Positions 20,670-29,619 of a stretch of DNA of 64,000 nucleotides are shown here, piece after piece. The notes below the pieces were generated by a model, which saw only the letters and a list, made by a program, of their open reading frames with translations, was not told where the DNA came from and ran no database searches. Origin of the DNA: Micromonospora sonchi (GTDB taxonomy: Bacteria; Actinomycetota; Actinomycetes; Mycobacteriales; Micromonosporaceae); assembly GCF_014646235.1 (NCBI RefSeq), contig NZ_BMNB01000010.1, positions 124,001 through 188,000 on the forward strand, read 5' to 3'. Each line of letters starts with the position of its first letter. The first letter of the stretch is position 1. The position numbers and the translations under genes are program-made.

Positions 20670-21893
20670 GTTGCCGATCGGGCGGCGGGTGGCGCAGTGG
20701 CGGGTACGGCGGCGGTTGACGCAGCAGGGGCTCGCCGACCGGCTGGGGAAGTCGAAGAGCTGGGTCGACAAGGTGGAGCGGGGTGCCCGCCGACTCGACA
20801 AGTTCTCGGTGATCCAGGAGATATCGCCGAGGTGCTGCGGGTCGATCCGGCGGTGCTGCTCGGCGAGCGTCCGCCGCCGGCCGGTGGCGACGTACGTGAC
20901 GGGCTTGATGGGGTACGCGCGGCGCTCGCGCGCTACGGGGTGTTCCAGGCGCAGATGCGCCCGGTGCCGGTGGGCGATCTGCGCCGGCAGGTGGGGCACG
21001 CCTGGTTGAGTTTCCAGCATGGGCAGTACGCGCAGGTGGTGCGGGTGCTGCCCGGATTGCTGGACGCCGTGCAGGTCGGGTCGGCGGGAGAGCCGGGGCG
21101 CGCGGAGTTGACGGTGCAGGCGTACCGGATCGCCTCCTCCGTGTTGGTGAAGCTGGGCGAGGCCGACCTCGGATGGCTGACCGCCGACCGGGCGCTGGTG
21201 GCGGCCGGCGGGGACGCGCTGTTGGCGGGTACGGCGGCCATCTCGCTCGGGCAGGCGCTGCGGCTCGCCGGCCGGCAGCGGCTGGCGCAGGCCGCCACCG
21301 TCGCCGCCGCGCAGCGGCTCATCAGTGCAGCGAAGCGATCGTCGCGGGGGTCGTCCGGGCCGCTGTCGGGCAGCGAGTGGTCGCCGCCGGGCCGGCGGGC
21401 GCAGGAGTTAGCGGTGGCTGGGACGCTGCTGCTCCAGGCCGCCTTCGCCGCCGCGAGTTGCGGCCAGCATGGGCAGGCCGAGGCGCTGCTGGAATGGGCC
21501 GCGGACGTGGCGAGCCGGGCCGAGGCCACCGACGACCCACACCGTACGAGCTTCGGGCCGCTCGCCGTGGAGCTGGCGCGGATGGTGGTGGCGGTCGAGC
21601 GTGGTGATGTGACCGAGGCGGTCACCCGGCACGAGATGCTGATCCGGCGGGACGGGTGGCGGCGGCTGCCGGCCGAGCATCGGGGTGCCTACCTGGTGGA
21701 CGCCGCGCGGGCGTACCTGCTCGCCGGTGACCTGGCCGGGGCGGGTCGGATGCTGGTCGCGGCGGATGGTGTCGCGCCGGCTGAGGTTCGGGCGCGGCCG
21801 TTGGCGCGTACCCTCCTCGGCGAGCTTGCCCGGGGTCGACCTGCACCGCCCGGCGTGGCCCGCCTGGCCACCCTCGTCGGCCTCACCCGCTGA
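20653..21893 (+). pseudogene. XRE/TPR-type regulator interrupted by a frameshift
   Basis: The N-terminal HTH (GRRVAQWRVRRRLTQQGLAD, GKSKSWVDKVERGARRLD) is in one frame from GTG 20653. From about 20,820 the expected continuation (IAEVLRVDPAVLLGER and a long helical region to 21893) is in another frame. At 20819-20823 the sequence reads GAGATATC where GAGATC would keep the frame, i.e. two extra bases (AT). The unshifted frame runs into a Cys/Arg-rich tail ending at 21009. A sequencing error cannot be excluded, but a second decayed copy at 15306-15919 favours real gene loss. Intact members have ~410 residues. Confidence 0.8.
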
Positions 21894-21922
21894 CCGGGGC
21901 GAAAGGCACTACTCGATGGAAG

Positions 21923-21964
21923 CGGTATGTCACACAGACATAATTATGTCTGTGTGACATACCG
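21923..21964. terminator. 42-bp perfect palindrome
   Basis: From CGGTATGTCACACAGACATA to its exact mirror, no mismatch and no loop, centred on AATT at 21942-21945. It lies 29 nt past the regulator stop and 71 nt before the convergent EamA gene end. It is much more AT-rich than its surroundings. It could form a 20-bp stem in either RNA and act as a bidirectional terminator, or as DNA it could extrude as a cruciform or bind a protein. Confidence 0.75.
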
Positions 21965-22035
21965 ATCTGGGAAGGACCTGCGTCGGGATCGGTCGCCGCC
22001 TGCGGGCCGGCGTCGGCGTCGGGTGTGTCGAACCG

Positions 22036-23049
22036 TCAGCGGCGCGTCGCGAGCACCACGCCGGCCAGGCAGAACGCGCCACCAAGCAGGGCCAGCGGTG
22101 CCGGTACCTCGCCCAGCAGCGTCCAGGACAGCAGGACGGTCACCGGCGGGACCAGGTAGGTGGCGGCGGTGGTGCGGCCCGCCGTCCAGCGGGACAGCAC
22201 GTAGCCCCAGGTGAGGAAGCCGATCGCGGTCGGAAAGACGCCCAGGAACAGCACGCCCAGGGTGGCTGGCAGCGGGGCCGCGGCGAGTTCTTCCAGCAGC
22301 GTGGGGGCGAACGGCAGCAGGGCCGCCGTCCCGGCCAGCGCGCCGAGCCAGGTCATCGGCACGGCGTCGATCCGCGCCAGGAGGCGTTTCTGAAGCAGTA
22401 CGCCGAAGGCGTACAGCATCGCGGACAGCACCGCCAGCGCGACGCCGAGCCTGTCGGCGTGCCCGGTGAAACCACTTGCCGCGATCAGCGCCACGCCCGC
22501 GAAGGCGACCGCCACCCCGACACCGAGCCGATTGGTGAGCCGCTCGCCCAGCACGACAACTGCGGCCACCGCGACGAGGATGGGTGCGACCGCCACGAGT
22601 AGCGCCGCCGTCCCGGCGTCGACCAGCCGCTCGGCGGCGTTGAGCGCCAGGTTGTACCCGCCGAACCAGGCCACGCCCCAGAGCACGACCAGTCCCAGCA
22701 CTCCGCCGCGAGGCAGGGCGGCCCGGCGGGGCGCCAGGTCGCCCGGCCTTCGCCCGGCGTGCGGCGCTCGGGCCCGCCGGACGCCGGCGGTGAATGCGAC
22801 GAACACGCTCAGCGCGGCGGACGCCGCCGCCATGCGCCCGAGGGCCATGGCGCCGGGGGAGTAGTCGTGCCCGGCGAAACGGATGCCGACGAACGCCGAG
22901 GCCCACAGCAGGACCGTGGTCGCGGCGGCGGCGACAATCGGCCAGGACCGGGGCCGCTCCTCCTCGCGCCGGGTGTACGCCGCGGTGCCGGTGTCCTCCG
23001 GGACGGCCCTGGTCGGAGCGGCGGGCCGGGTGATCGACGGACTGCTCAT
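22036..23049 (-). CDS. EamA/DMT-family transporter
   Basis: 337 residues from ATG 23049, with a ~35-residue hydrophilic N-terminus followed by ten hydrophobic segments in two EamA repeats (each ~140 residues), as in RhaT/YdcZ/PecM-like exporters of amino acids or other metabolites. The first helix holds LLWASAFVGIRF, a typical EamA signature; the second repeat ends with SWTLLGEVPAPLALLGGA. It is divergent from a LysR regulator 81 nt away, a common exporter-regulator pairing. Substrate is unknown. Confidence 0.9.
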   Translation of the reverse strand: MSSPSITRPAAPTRAVPEDTGTAAYTRREEERPRSWPIVAAAATTVLLWASAFVGIRFAGHDYSPGAMALGRMAAASAALSVFVAFTAGVRRARAPHAGRRPGDLAPRRAALPRGGVLGLVVLWGVAWFGGYNLALNAAERLVDAGTAALLVAVAPILVAVAAVVVLGERLTNRLGVGVAVAFAGVALIAASGFTGHADRLGVALAVLSAMLYAFGVLLQKRLLARIDAVPMTWLGALAGTAALLPFAPTLLEELAAAPLPATLGVLFLGVFPTAIGFLTWGYVLSRWTAGRTTAATYLVPPVTVLLSWTLLGEVPAPLALLGGAFCLAGVVLATRR

Positions 23050-23130
23050 GGGACGATTCTCGGTAGACCGAACGTTTAGCACCAGTGATTGTTTCTTCAC
23101 AACTGTTCAGTCAAGCTTTATCGTTGTGCC

Positions 23131-24030
23131 GTGCTCGACGTTCACCGCCTCCGGGTCTTCCGCTCCGTCGTGGCGTCCGGGTCGGTCCAGGCCGCCGCCG
23201 CCAACCTCGGCTACACCCCCTCCGCCATCAGTCAGCACCTCACCGCGCTACAGCGCGAGACGGGCCTCACCCTCCTCGCCCGAGCGGGGCGGGGCCTGCG
23301 GCCCACGGCCGCCGGGCACGCCCTCGCCGCCGAAGCCGATCGGGTGCTCGCCCGGGTCGGTGCGGCCGAATCGCTCATCGCGGACCTGCGCACCGGCCGC
23401 ACCGGCGCACTGTCCATCGCGTACTTCGCGTCGGTGGGTGCGGCGTGGATGCCGCTCGTGGTGCGCCGCATCCTCACCGAACTCCCCGGCGTGCGGCTCG
23501 ACCTGCAACTGCGCGAACACATCCCGGACAGCCGGGAGGAGCGCGCCGACGTCCAGGTGGTCGTGGCGGGCGGCGGCTTCGACCCCGGATCGGGCTTCAC
23601 CGCCCATCACCTCCTCGACGACCCGTACGTTGCCGTGGTGCCGGCCGGGCACCGCCTCGCCGACCGTCAGGAGACGGACCTGGCCGACCTCGCCGACGAG
23701 CGCTGGATCGACAACGACGTCGCCCGTGGCTGGTGCCGCACCAACCTCCTCGAAGCCTGCACCGCCGCCGGTTTCAGCCCGGCGTTCCGAGTCGAGGCGC
23801 ACGACTACCGGACGGCGCTCGCCTTCGTCGCCGCCGGCATCGGCCTCACGGTGCTTCCCGCGCTCGGCGCGGCAGATGTGCCGGACGGCGTGGCGTGCGT
23901 CCGACTGGTCCGCCCGACGCCGACCCGGTCGGTCCACGTGGTGGTGCACGACGCGGTCGAGCACACACCGGCGGCGCGGATGGCGGTCGCCGCGTTGCGG
24001 GACGCCGCCCACCCCGCGCACGCACGGTAG
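23131..24030 (+). CDS. LysR-family transcriptional regulator
   Basis: 299 residues from GTG 23131. N-terminal winged HTH: LDVHRLRVFRSVVASGSVQAAAANLGYTPSAISQHL, followed by the linker helix and an effector domain with the PBP2 fold. A more upstream ATG (23089) would add residues with no LysR similarity. There is no Shine-Dalgarno, but TATCGT lies at 23119-23124, six bases before GTG, so the mRNA may be leaderless. It probably controls the divergent EamA transporter gene. Confidence 0.93.
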   Translation: MLDVHRLRVFRSVVASGSVQAAAANLGYTPSAISQHLTALQRETGLTLLARAGRGLRPTAAGHALAAEADRVLARVGAAESLIADLRTGRTGALSIAYFASVGAAWMPLVVRRILTELPGVRLDLQLREHIPDSREERADVQVVVAGGGFDPGSGFTAHHLLDDPYVAVVPAGHRLADRQETDLADLADERWIDNDVARGWCRTNLLEACTAAGFSPAFRVEAHDYRTALAFVAAGIGLTVLPALGAADVPDGVACVRLVRPTPTRSVHVVVHDAVEHTPAARMAVAALRDAAHPAHAR

Positions 24031-24071
24031 GACGGTGACGGGCCAGCGGTGCTGCCGGCGGGGTGCCACGC

Positions 24072-24686
24072 TCACCGGTACCGGAGTCTCTGCCACTCTT
24101 CGCGGGTCATCGCGTACTCGACCTCACCGTGCTCCGTTCCGGGCAGCGGATCGTCCCAGGACGGGTGGAAGGTGCGGACGTAGCGCAGGCCGACGGACTC
24201 CATGACACGGCGGGAGCCGGTGTTCACGGCCATGGTCTGCGCGATGACCCGGCGCTGGCCGACCGTGTCGAAGGCGTGCCGCAGCAGTTCCCGGGAAGCC
24301 TCACTGGCCAGGCCCTTGCGCCAGTGCCGGCGGGGGATCCGGTAACCCAGCTCGGCGACGGTCGGGTCGTCCGGTTGGTCGGGGCCGTGCGCCGGCGAAA
24401 GCATCATCAGCCCGACGAACTCGCCGTCGTCCTCGGCCGCCGGGGGCGTCGAGCCGTACGCCCCGCCGTCGGTGCCGAACGCCATCCATAAGCCCAGACC
24501 GGCGACCTTGCCGGCCAGCGCCATCCGGTTCGCATGCGAGACGATTACCTCGTCCCTGGTGCGGGCCCGGCCATAGAGGTATCGCAGCACCTCCGGGTCG
24601 GAGTCCAGTTGGACCTCCAGATCGAGGTGCCGATCGGCGAGCGGGACCAGCAGCAGACGAGCGGTACGCAGGACCGGTTGAGACAT
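24072..24686 (-). CDS. GNAT-family acetyltransferase (RimJ/RimL-like)
   Basis: 204 residues. Opens with LRTARLLLVPLADRHLD, the typical RimJ/L start, and has the acetyl-CoA loop region ELGYRIPRRHWRKGLASEA and the C-terminal motif TGSRRVMESVGLRYV. Transfers acetyl from acetyl-CoA to an amine; substrate may be a protein N-terminus or a small molecule. An insertion rich in Gly/Pro/Asp (~75-90) separates the early strands. It stands alone, without clear operon partners. Confidence 0.9.
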   Translation of the reverse strand: MSQPVLRTARLLLVPLADRHLDLEVQLDSDPEVLRYLYGRARTRDEVIVSHANRMALAGKVAGLGLWMAFGTDGGAYGSTPPAAEDDGEFVGLMMLSPAHGPDQPDDPTVAELGYRIPRRHWRKGLASEASRELLRHAFDTVGQRRVIAQTMAVNTGSRRVMESVGLRYVRTFHPSWDDPLPGTEHGEVEYAMTREEWQRLRYR

Positions 24687-24783
24687 CGGGCCACGATCGC
24701 ACGACCTTCTCCCGCGCGGCGACCTGATTGTCGCCGGAAGCGTGGTGTGGGCGCGTCCCGCATCGGCGTGAGTGGCTCGACCT

Positions 24784-25915
24784 TCAGCGGCCGGCGCGTT
24801 TCCAGGCGCGGTAGAACTCCTTGTAGAGGAAGCGCTGCACCGGCGTACCCGTGGCGGAGACCTGTTTTCCGATCGCTCGTGCTCCGATCCACATGCCGGC
24901 GACCTTGGGTACGCCGGGCACCGACTCGGTCACCGAGGCCACCCCGTTGACCAATTCCTGCTCCACCGGCGAGAGCGCGACCTTGCGCAGCCCGAGTCGT
25001 TCCAGCAGTTGCCGTTTCGCCCGCCTGCCAGAGCCGGCCACCGAGCAGCGGCAGTTCGAGTTCGAGAAGCTGTACGCGGTGAGTGTCGTTGTCGTCCGCC
25101 GCTGTGGCGAGGGACTGGTGGATGCCCCGAATGGCCTTGATGACGTCGAGCACCACTGTTTCGGTCGCGCCCTCGGTGGAGAGGTCGAAGGTCAGCAGGA
25201 AGTCGCGTCGGACGGGGTGGGCCTGGTAGGAGAGGCGGGTGGCGTCCGCTCGTGCCTGATACTTCAGCCCACGCGCCAGAGTCGCCGCGACGTAGACCTC
25301 CTCGCCAGCAGGTGCCATGGATCGCAGTGGGCCACGTAGCACGATCGAGGCCGCTCGTGCCCAGGTGCCAAAGGGATCGTCCTCCACCCCGTCGGGGGTG
25401 GCGATGCGGTCTGCGTGATGTCCCGCCACGCGTACGTTGGCCGCCTGAAAGGCACACCAGCCGTGGATGCGTTTTGACAGCGAGTTGCGTTGATCAGGTA
25501 GGACGTCGTCGCAGGCGACCGCCTGCCCGATGAACTGTCCGAGGACCTGGTGGCCCCGCCAGCTTTGCAATTCGTGTAGTGCCGCCTCCTCGGCGGCTCG
25601 CACCCGACCCCTCTCGGCCGCATCCAACTGCAACGGATGCAGTAGTCCCGCGTCGGCCAACGCCCGAAGGAGATACGGCTTGCCGCCGAAGTCGGCGACC
25701 GAGGGGTGGGCGAGCACCGGATGGGCTATCCACACCCGTTCCATGAAGATCAGGGACTGGATCAGCTCGACGAACGCCTGGCGGGCGAACGGGTCATCGG
25801 GCCGAGTGGCACGGTTCTGCGCAACGACGAAATCCTCGGCGCTGATGATCGACGTGACGTCTACGAGGACTTCGGTGTTCCGGTGCGGGAGTCCCCGGCT
25901 AGCTCCACGAACCAC
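24784..25915 (-). pseudogene. Uncharacterised protein with an apparent frameshift
   Basis: No family recognised. The start GTG 25915 has GGAGG 8 nt upstream and overlaps the end of the inositol-phosphatase-like gene. The frame is open with ordinary codon use to about 25,030 (ending LLELELPLLGG). The natural continuation, SGRRAKRQLLERLGLRK through YRAWKRAGR, is in another frame ending at 24784. The join lies within 25,010-25,045. The protein is soluble, ~375 residues if repaired, with a region after ~residue 60 rich in aromatic and hydrophobic residues. Either a one- or two-base sequencing error or true inactivation. Confidence 0.6.
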
Positions 25916-26738
25916 TTGACGGCCTCCGGGCGACCCATCACGGTGCTGGCGAAAGTCGGCTCTGGCTGGGCGAGTGTTTCCATGGACACGGGCAGGTGCC
26001 GGGTTCCATTCACGTCCGCGGACATTAGACCGACGATTTCGCCGAGGCACAACCCCGCGAGACCGTCCCAGACCTTTTGCCGAGGGCGGTAGAAAAGGTC
26101 GAAACGCGGTGTGTCGGCCGCGAGATCGGTGAGGTCCAGGGCGGTACGCAGCATGTCCAACGTCTGTGACGTGGTCCGCGTCTTCAGGGTGTAGCCGGCA
26201 GCGACCATGGCGGTCTCGTGCGGCGGGGCTTCGGAACGAGCGCTGCGGGTCAGGGAAGCGACACGAGAGGGCTCGTTGGTGTACGCCGCCGGTCTGCCAT
26301 TGACGGCGATCGTGCCAACGGCCCGGGAGGCGACCACCACGATCGGTGTGCGGTCGGCTCCCAGTTCGGGTGCGACGATGAGTGCGGCGACGGGTTCCCT
26401 TCGCTCCAGCAGGCAGACGACGGAGCAGAACTCGGCGCTGCGTGGATCGACGAACTCGGCGGTGCCGTCGATCGGGTCGATCACCCAGATCCGCTCGGGT
26501 TCCTCATCCAGACCGGGCCGCCAGGTACCGCTGCCCGACTCCTCCGCCAGCACCCGAGCAGCCGGGTCCACGGCCCGGATCCGGCTGATAATCAGTTCTT
26601 CGATCGCGAGGTCGGCCTCGGTGAGCAGCGTGTGGTCGGCTTCTCCCGCACATCCAGCTCGGTCACGCGGGACCGGTAAGCCGTGAGAACCCCCAACAGT
26701 TCTGTCGTCAGGTCGGACCACAGCTTGTCAAGATCCAT
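25861..26738 (-). pseudogene. Inositol monophosphatase-family gene with a frameshift near its 5' end
   Basis: The best start is ATG 26738 (DLDKLWSDLTTELLGVLTAY, with GAGGAGAG upstream), but that frame meets a stop at 26592. The rest of the protein (DHTLLTEADLAIEELI...) is in the next frame. One base is missing near 26,643: AAGCCGACCACACG would need one more C to read Lys-Pro-Asp-His-Thr. Downstream, metal-binding motifs are intact: EES (~72), WVIDPIDGTAEF, and KVWDGLAG near the C-terminus (Asp ligand). The family cleaves phosphate from inositol phosphate, PAP or similar small molecules. Without the first ~32 residues the enzyme may still fold if translation restarts. Confidence 0.75.
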
Positions 26739-26877
26739 CGACTCGACTCTCCTCGCGACCGGCCCAGCAGCGCCCTTTCGATCGATGGCTCCATCATCCC
26801 ACCATGGCGGGTCATCCGGCACCGGCCGGCGCCTGGCCGCGCTGGTCGGGGTCTCACTCGACGAGCCTCCTGCCGGC

Positions 26878-27402
26878 TCAACCCGCCTCCAGCGCACCGC
26901 GTGCGACGGTGACGAACGCGTCGCGCTGCTCGGCCCGGGACCGGATCATGGCAAGGTGCTCGGTACGGTGCCGGGCCGCCAGCGAGCGGCTGTCCGTGAT
27001 CTCTTCCCGCTGGAGTCGGCGCTGCTGGGCGTACTCCTCGTTGACGCTGCGCACGGTGCGCCCGGCGGCCTCGGCGACCGGGTCCGGACCGGCCAGCAGC
27101 ACCAGGTTGTACGCCTCGTCGAGCGCGCGCAGCGCCGGGTACGGCGCGTCCTCGGCCGGTGCGGTGTCCGCCCCGACCCACCCGGTGTCCAAGGCCCGGT
27201 ACGCGCGGTCGCAAGCGGCCAGGAAATTCACGTACGTGTCCCGTCGTGCCTGGTGCCGGCGGAGCGTACGCTGCTCGGCGCGCTCCTCGCGGGCGGTGGC
27301 GACCTGGCGGCGCACGGTGAGCGCGGTGACCAGTCCGGTGAGCCCGGCGGCAGTCAGTGTGGACAGCGACGTGATCAGCGCAATGGCGACAGTTTCCCGC
27401 AT
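26878..27402 (-). CDS. Membrane-anchored protein of unknown function
   Basis: 174 residues from ATG 27402 (GAGGAAAT 6 nt before). One N-terminal membrane helix (AIALITSLSTLTAAGLTGLV) is followed by a basic, cytosolic, helical region rich in Arg, Gln and Glu, likely coiled coil. No family assigned. Same strand and only 5 nt after the alpha/beta hydrolase gene, so the two form an operon. Confidence 0.75.
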   Translation of the reverse strand: MRETVAIALITSLSTLTAAGLTGLVTALTVRRQVATAREERAEQRTLRRHQARRDTYVNFLAACDRAYRALDTGWVGADTAPAEDAPYPALRALDEAYNLVLLAGPDPVAEAAGRTVRSVNEEYAQQRRLQREEITDSRSLAARHRTEHLAMIRSRAEQRDAFVTVARGALEAG

Positions 27403-27407
27403 GTTGG

Positions 27408-28262
27408 CTATTTCCTCGGCTGGCGGCCCGCCAGGTAACCCTGCACAACGGCCACGAAGGCGGCCGGATCGTCGACCCACGGGAAGTGTCCGGCTTCCGG
27501 GAGCACCCCGAGGTCGGCCACGGCGAGAAGATCGGCCAGCTCGCGGACGGACGTGCACGTCGGCCAGATGTCGTATTCACCAGCGATCAGCAGCGCCGGC
27601 ACCGGCAGTTCCGCAAGCCGCTTCGGCAGCGCGGGATCCGGGTCGAAGCCGGCGTAGAAGCCGTCGGTCGCCGGCTGGAAGAACTGGGCAGGCTCGGCGG
27701 CCGCCTGCGCCTGGGCGGCGGCGTTCCACCGGCCGTACAGCAGCGGCGCCGACAGCCAGCGATACCGCTGCAGTTCCTGGGGTGTGGTGGCCTCGGCGCG
27801 CAGAGCGGCGGCCGCATCGGCGTACCAGGGCTCGTGCGCCCGTCGGGCCAGCACCGCGTCAACGTCCAGGTCAGACGGAATGCCGACGACGCGCAGGGAC
27901 GGTGCGACGAGCACGAGGCGATCGACCCGGTGCGGATACTCGGCCGCGTACAGCAGACAGGTTCCGCCGCTGGCCGAGTGTCCGAGCAGATCCATCCGAT
28001 CCAGCCTGAGGTGTTCGCGGAACGCCTCGACGTCCTGGACCAGCCGGTCAACCCGGTAAGTGGTGGCATCCTGCGGTGCTTGCGACCCGCCGGTCCCACG
28101 ATTGTCGAGCAGGAACAGCGTCCGATGATCGCTGAGACCGCCCAACTCGCCAAGATACTCGGCGGCCTGACCGGGACCACCGGGAACGCACACCAGCGGT
28201 TGTCCGGAGCCAACCACCCGGTACGCCAGTTCCGTGCCGTCCCAGGAGCGAAAACGCCTCAT
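27408..28262 (-). CDS. Alpha/beta hydrolase (proline iminopeptidase-like)
   Basis: 284 residues from ATG 28262. Features: oxyanion loop PGGPGQ, nucleophile elbow LLGHSASGG, NRGTGGSQ (typical of prolyl aminopeptidase/S33 peptidases) and the catalytic His near the end in EAGHFPWVDDP. The acid is probably in LIAGEYDIW. Soluble. Acts on a peptide or ester; S33 family is the most likely. It is followed 5 nt later by the membrane-anchored protein gene. The start is chosen because upstream in-frame residues to 28361 show no similarity to the family. Confidence 0.85.
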   Translation of the reverse strand: MRRFRSWDGTELAYRVVGSGQPLVCVPGGPGQAAEYLGELGGLSDHRTLFLLDNRGTGGSQAPQDATTYRVDRLVQDVEAFREHLRLDRMDLLGHSASGGTCLLYAAEYPHRVDRLVLVAPSLRVVGIPSDLDVDAVLARRAHEPWYADAAAALRAEATTPQELQRYRWLSAPLLYGRWNAAAQAQAAAEPAQFFQPATDGFYAGFDPDPALPKRLAELPVPALLIAGEYDIWPTCTSVRELADLLAVADLGVLPEAGHFPWVDDPAAFVAVVQGYLAGRQPRK

Positions 28263-28376
28263 GGAGTCCGAGTCTGCCACGGACCCCGCCCGGGTATGGG
28301 TCTCCACCAGGCCGAGCGCAGCCGCGTCGGTGTCGCGCTCACCGGCTGCCGCAAGGGGCACGTGTCGAGCGAGCGA

Positions 28377-29495
28377 TCATCCAGCCGAGAGGAACGACGC
28401 CAGGTCCTGCCCCTGTTCGGCGACGGCGGTGTGCTCGTCGCGGGTGAGAGGGCGCAGCGGGGTGACGGTCACCGTGCCGGCCTTGATGGTCCAGGTCGCG
28501 GCGACCCGGCCGTCGACCAGCACGACGCGCGCGCCGGTGACCGACAGGCCGCGGTGGGTGTCGTCGATGATCCGGCTCCGGTCGTGATACCCGAGGATCG
28601 CGTTGTCGAAGGCGGGCAGGAACCGCACCGGGGCGGGTGTGTCGGGGTCGGGTCGTGGCGCGTCGGGGAGGTCCAGCAGCTCCCGACCGCGCTCGTCGCG
28701 GAAGGCGACGAGCTGTTCGCGTATCGCGGCCACCGCCCCGCGTAGCCCGGTGAGGCCGCACCAGGCGCGCAGGTCGGCCGTGGCGGCGGGGCCGAACGCG
28801 GCCAGGTAACGCCGTACCAGCGTTTCACCCACCGGGTCGGAGCCGACGTTGCCCCGGCCCGGCGAGCCGGACCGGGGCAACGAATCCGGGGCCGGCGGGT
28901 CGATGTCGCGGCCCAGCCACGCGGCCAGCGGTAGGTAGCGCGCTCCCGCCGTGGTGCGCCACAGCCCGCGCGGGGGTAGTTGGACCGTCGGGATCAGGGC
29001 GGCGACCAGCAGCTCGCCCAGGGCCCGTGGTCCCGGGCCCGGCCAGCGGTCGCCGAGCGTCCTCGCGAGCCCGGTCATCGAGCGGGGTTCGCCGTCGGCC
29101 AGCACCGCCCGGCCCGCCGCCGCGAGGTCGTCGAGGTCCACCCCGTCGAGTTCGCGGCGGTAGACTCCGAGCACCCGTTGCCGCAGCATGCTGTCGTGCC
29201 GGGCCCGCCAGGCGAGGGCGTCCTCGGCGGTGAGCAGATGGATGGTACGGCGCATGAGGATCGCCCGCACCAGCTGCCGCCGGGTCAGCAGGTCCGAGAG
29301 CACAGCCGGATCGAACGCGCGCAACCGGGACCAGAGCCCGACGAACGGCTCCTGCGGTTCCTGCGCCTGCATGCCGCAGAGGTGGGCGACGGCGTCGCGT
29401 ACCGGCAGGTCGGCGCGGTCGAGCAGCAACTGCCGGGCCAACGTCGCGCGGTTGAGTGCCCGGGCGCTCAGCAGCCGGGGGTACGCGTCACTCAT
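28377..29495 (-). CDS. Winged-helix DNA glycosylase candidate (HTH_42 / AlkZ-like)
   Basis: 372 residues from ATG 29495 (AAGGAAA upstream). The N-terminus ALNRATLARQLLLDRADL, then LCGMQAQEPQEPF, matches the HTH_42 superfamily that includes Streptomyces AlkZ and E. coli YcaQ (AlkX). The catalytic QxQ motif of AlkZ is present as Gln43-Ala44-Gln45. Later motifs: RRTIHLLTAEDALAW, and the C-terminal KAGTVTVTPLRPLTRDE. Members remove bulky alkylated bases or unhook interstrand crosslinks. The QAQ form is that linked to antibiotic self-resistance. No biosynthetic genes are nearby, so a general repair role is also possible. Confidence 0.85.
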   Translation of the reverse strand: MSDAYPRLLSARALNRATLARQLLLDRADLPVRDAVAHLCGMQAQEPQEPFVGLWSRLRAFDPAVLSDLLTRRQLVRAILMRRTIHLLTAEDALAWRARHDSMLRQRVLGVYRRELDGVDLDDLAAAGRAVLADGEPRSMTGLARTLGDRWPGPGPRALGELLVAALIPTVQLPPRGLWRTTAGARYLPLAAWLGRDIDPPAPDSLPRSGSPGRGNVGSDPVGETLVRRYLAAFGPAATADLRAWCGLTGLRGAVAAIREQLVAFRDERGRELLDLPDAPRPDPDTPAPVRFLPAFDNAILGYHDRSRIIDDTHRGLSVTGARVVLVDGRVAATWTIKAGTVTVTPLRPLTRDEHTAVAEQGQDLASFLSAG

Positions 29496-29619
29496 GTGTG
29501 CTGGTTTCCTTCCGCGGTCGGGGTCCCCGGCCGGTGGGTCACGGCTGGGCGGGGCGCGACGCAACAGTCGCGCTGGAAGCGGTCAGGATGTGTCCTCTTC
29601 TTCGGCGAGGATGAGGAAC

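Noticed and set aside
21923..21964. Palindrome considered as a phage attachment site
   Set aside because: No integrase, tRNA or direct-repeat partner is visible in the window.
24545..26050. Single 501-codon minus-strand gene across the whole interval
   Set aside because: After ~25,010 this frame becomes Gly/Arg-rich junk overlapping the acetyltransferase gene, while the sensible continuation is in another frame ending at 24784.
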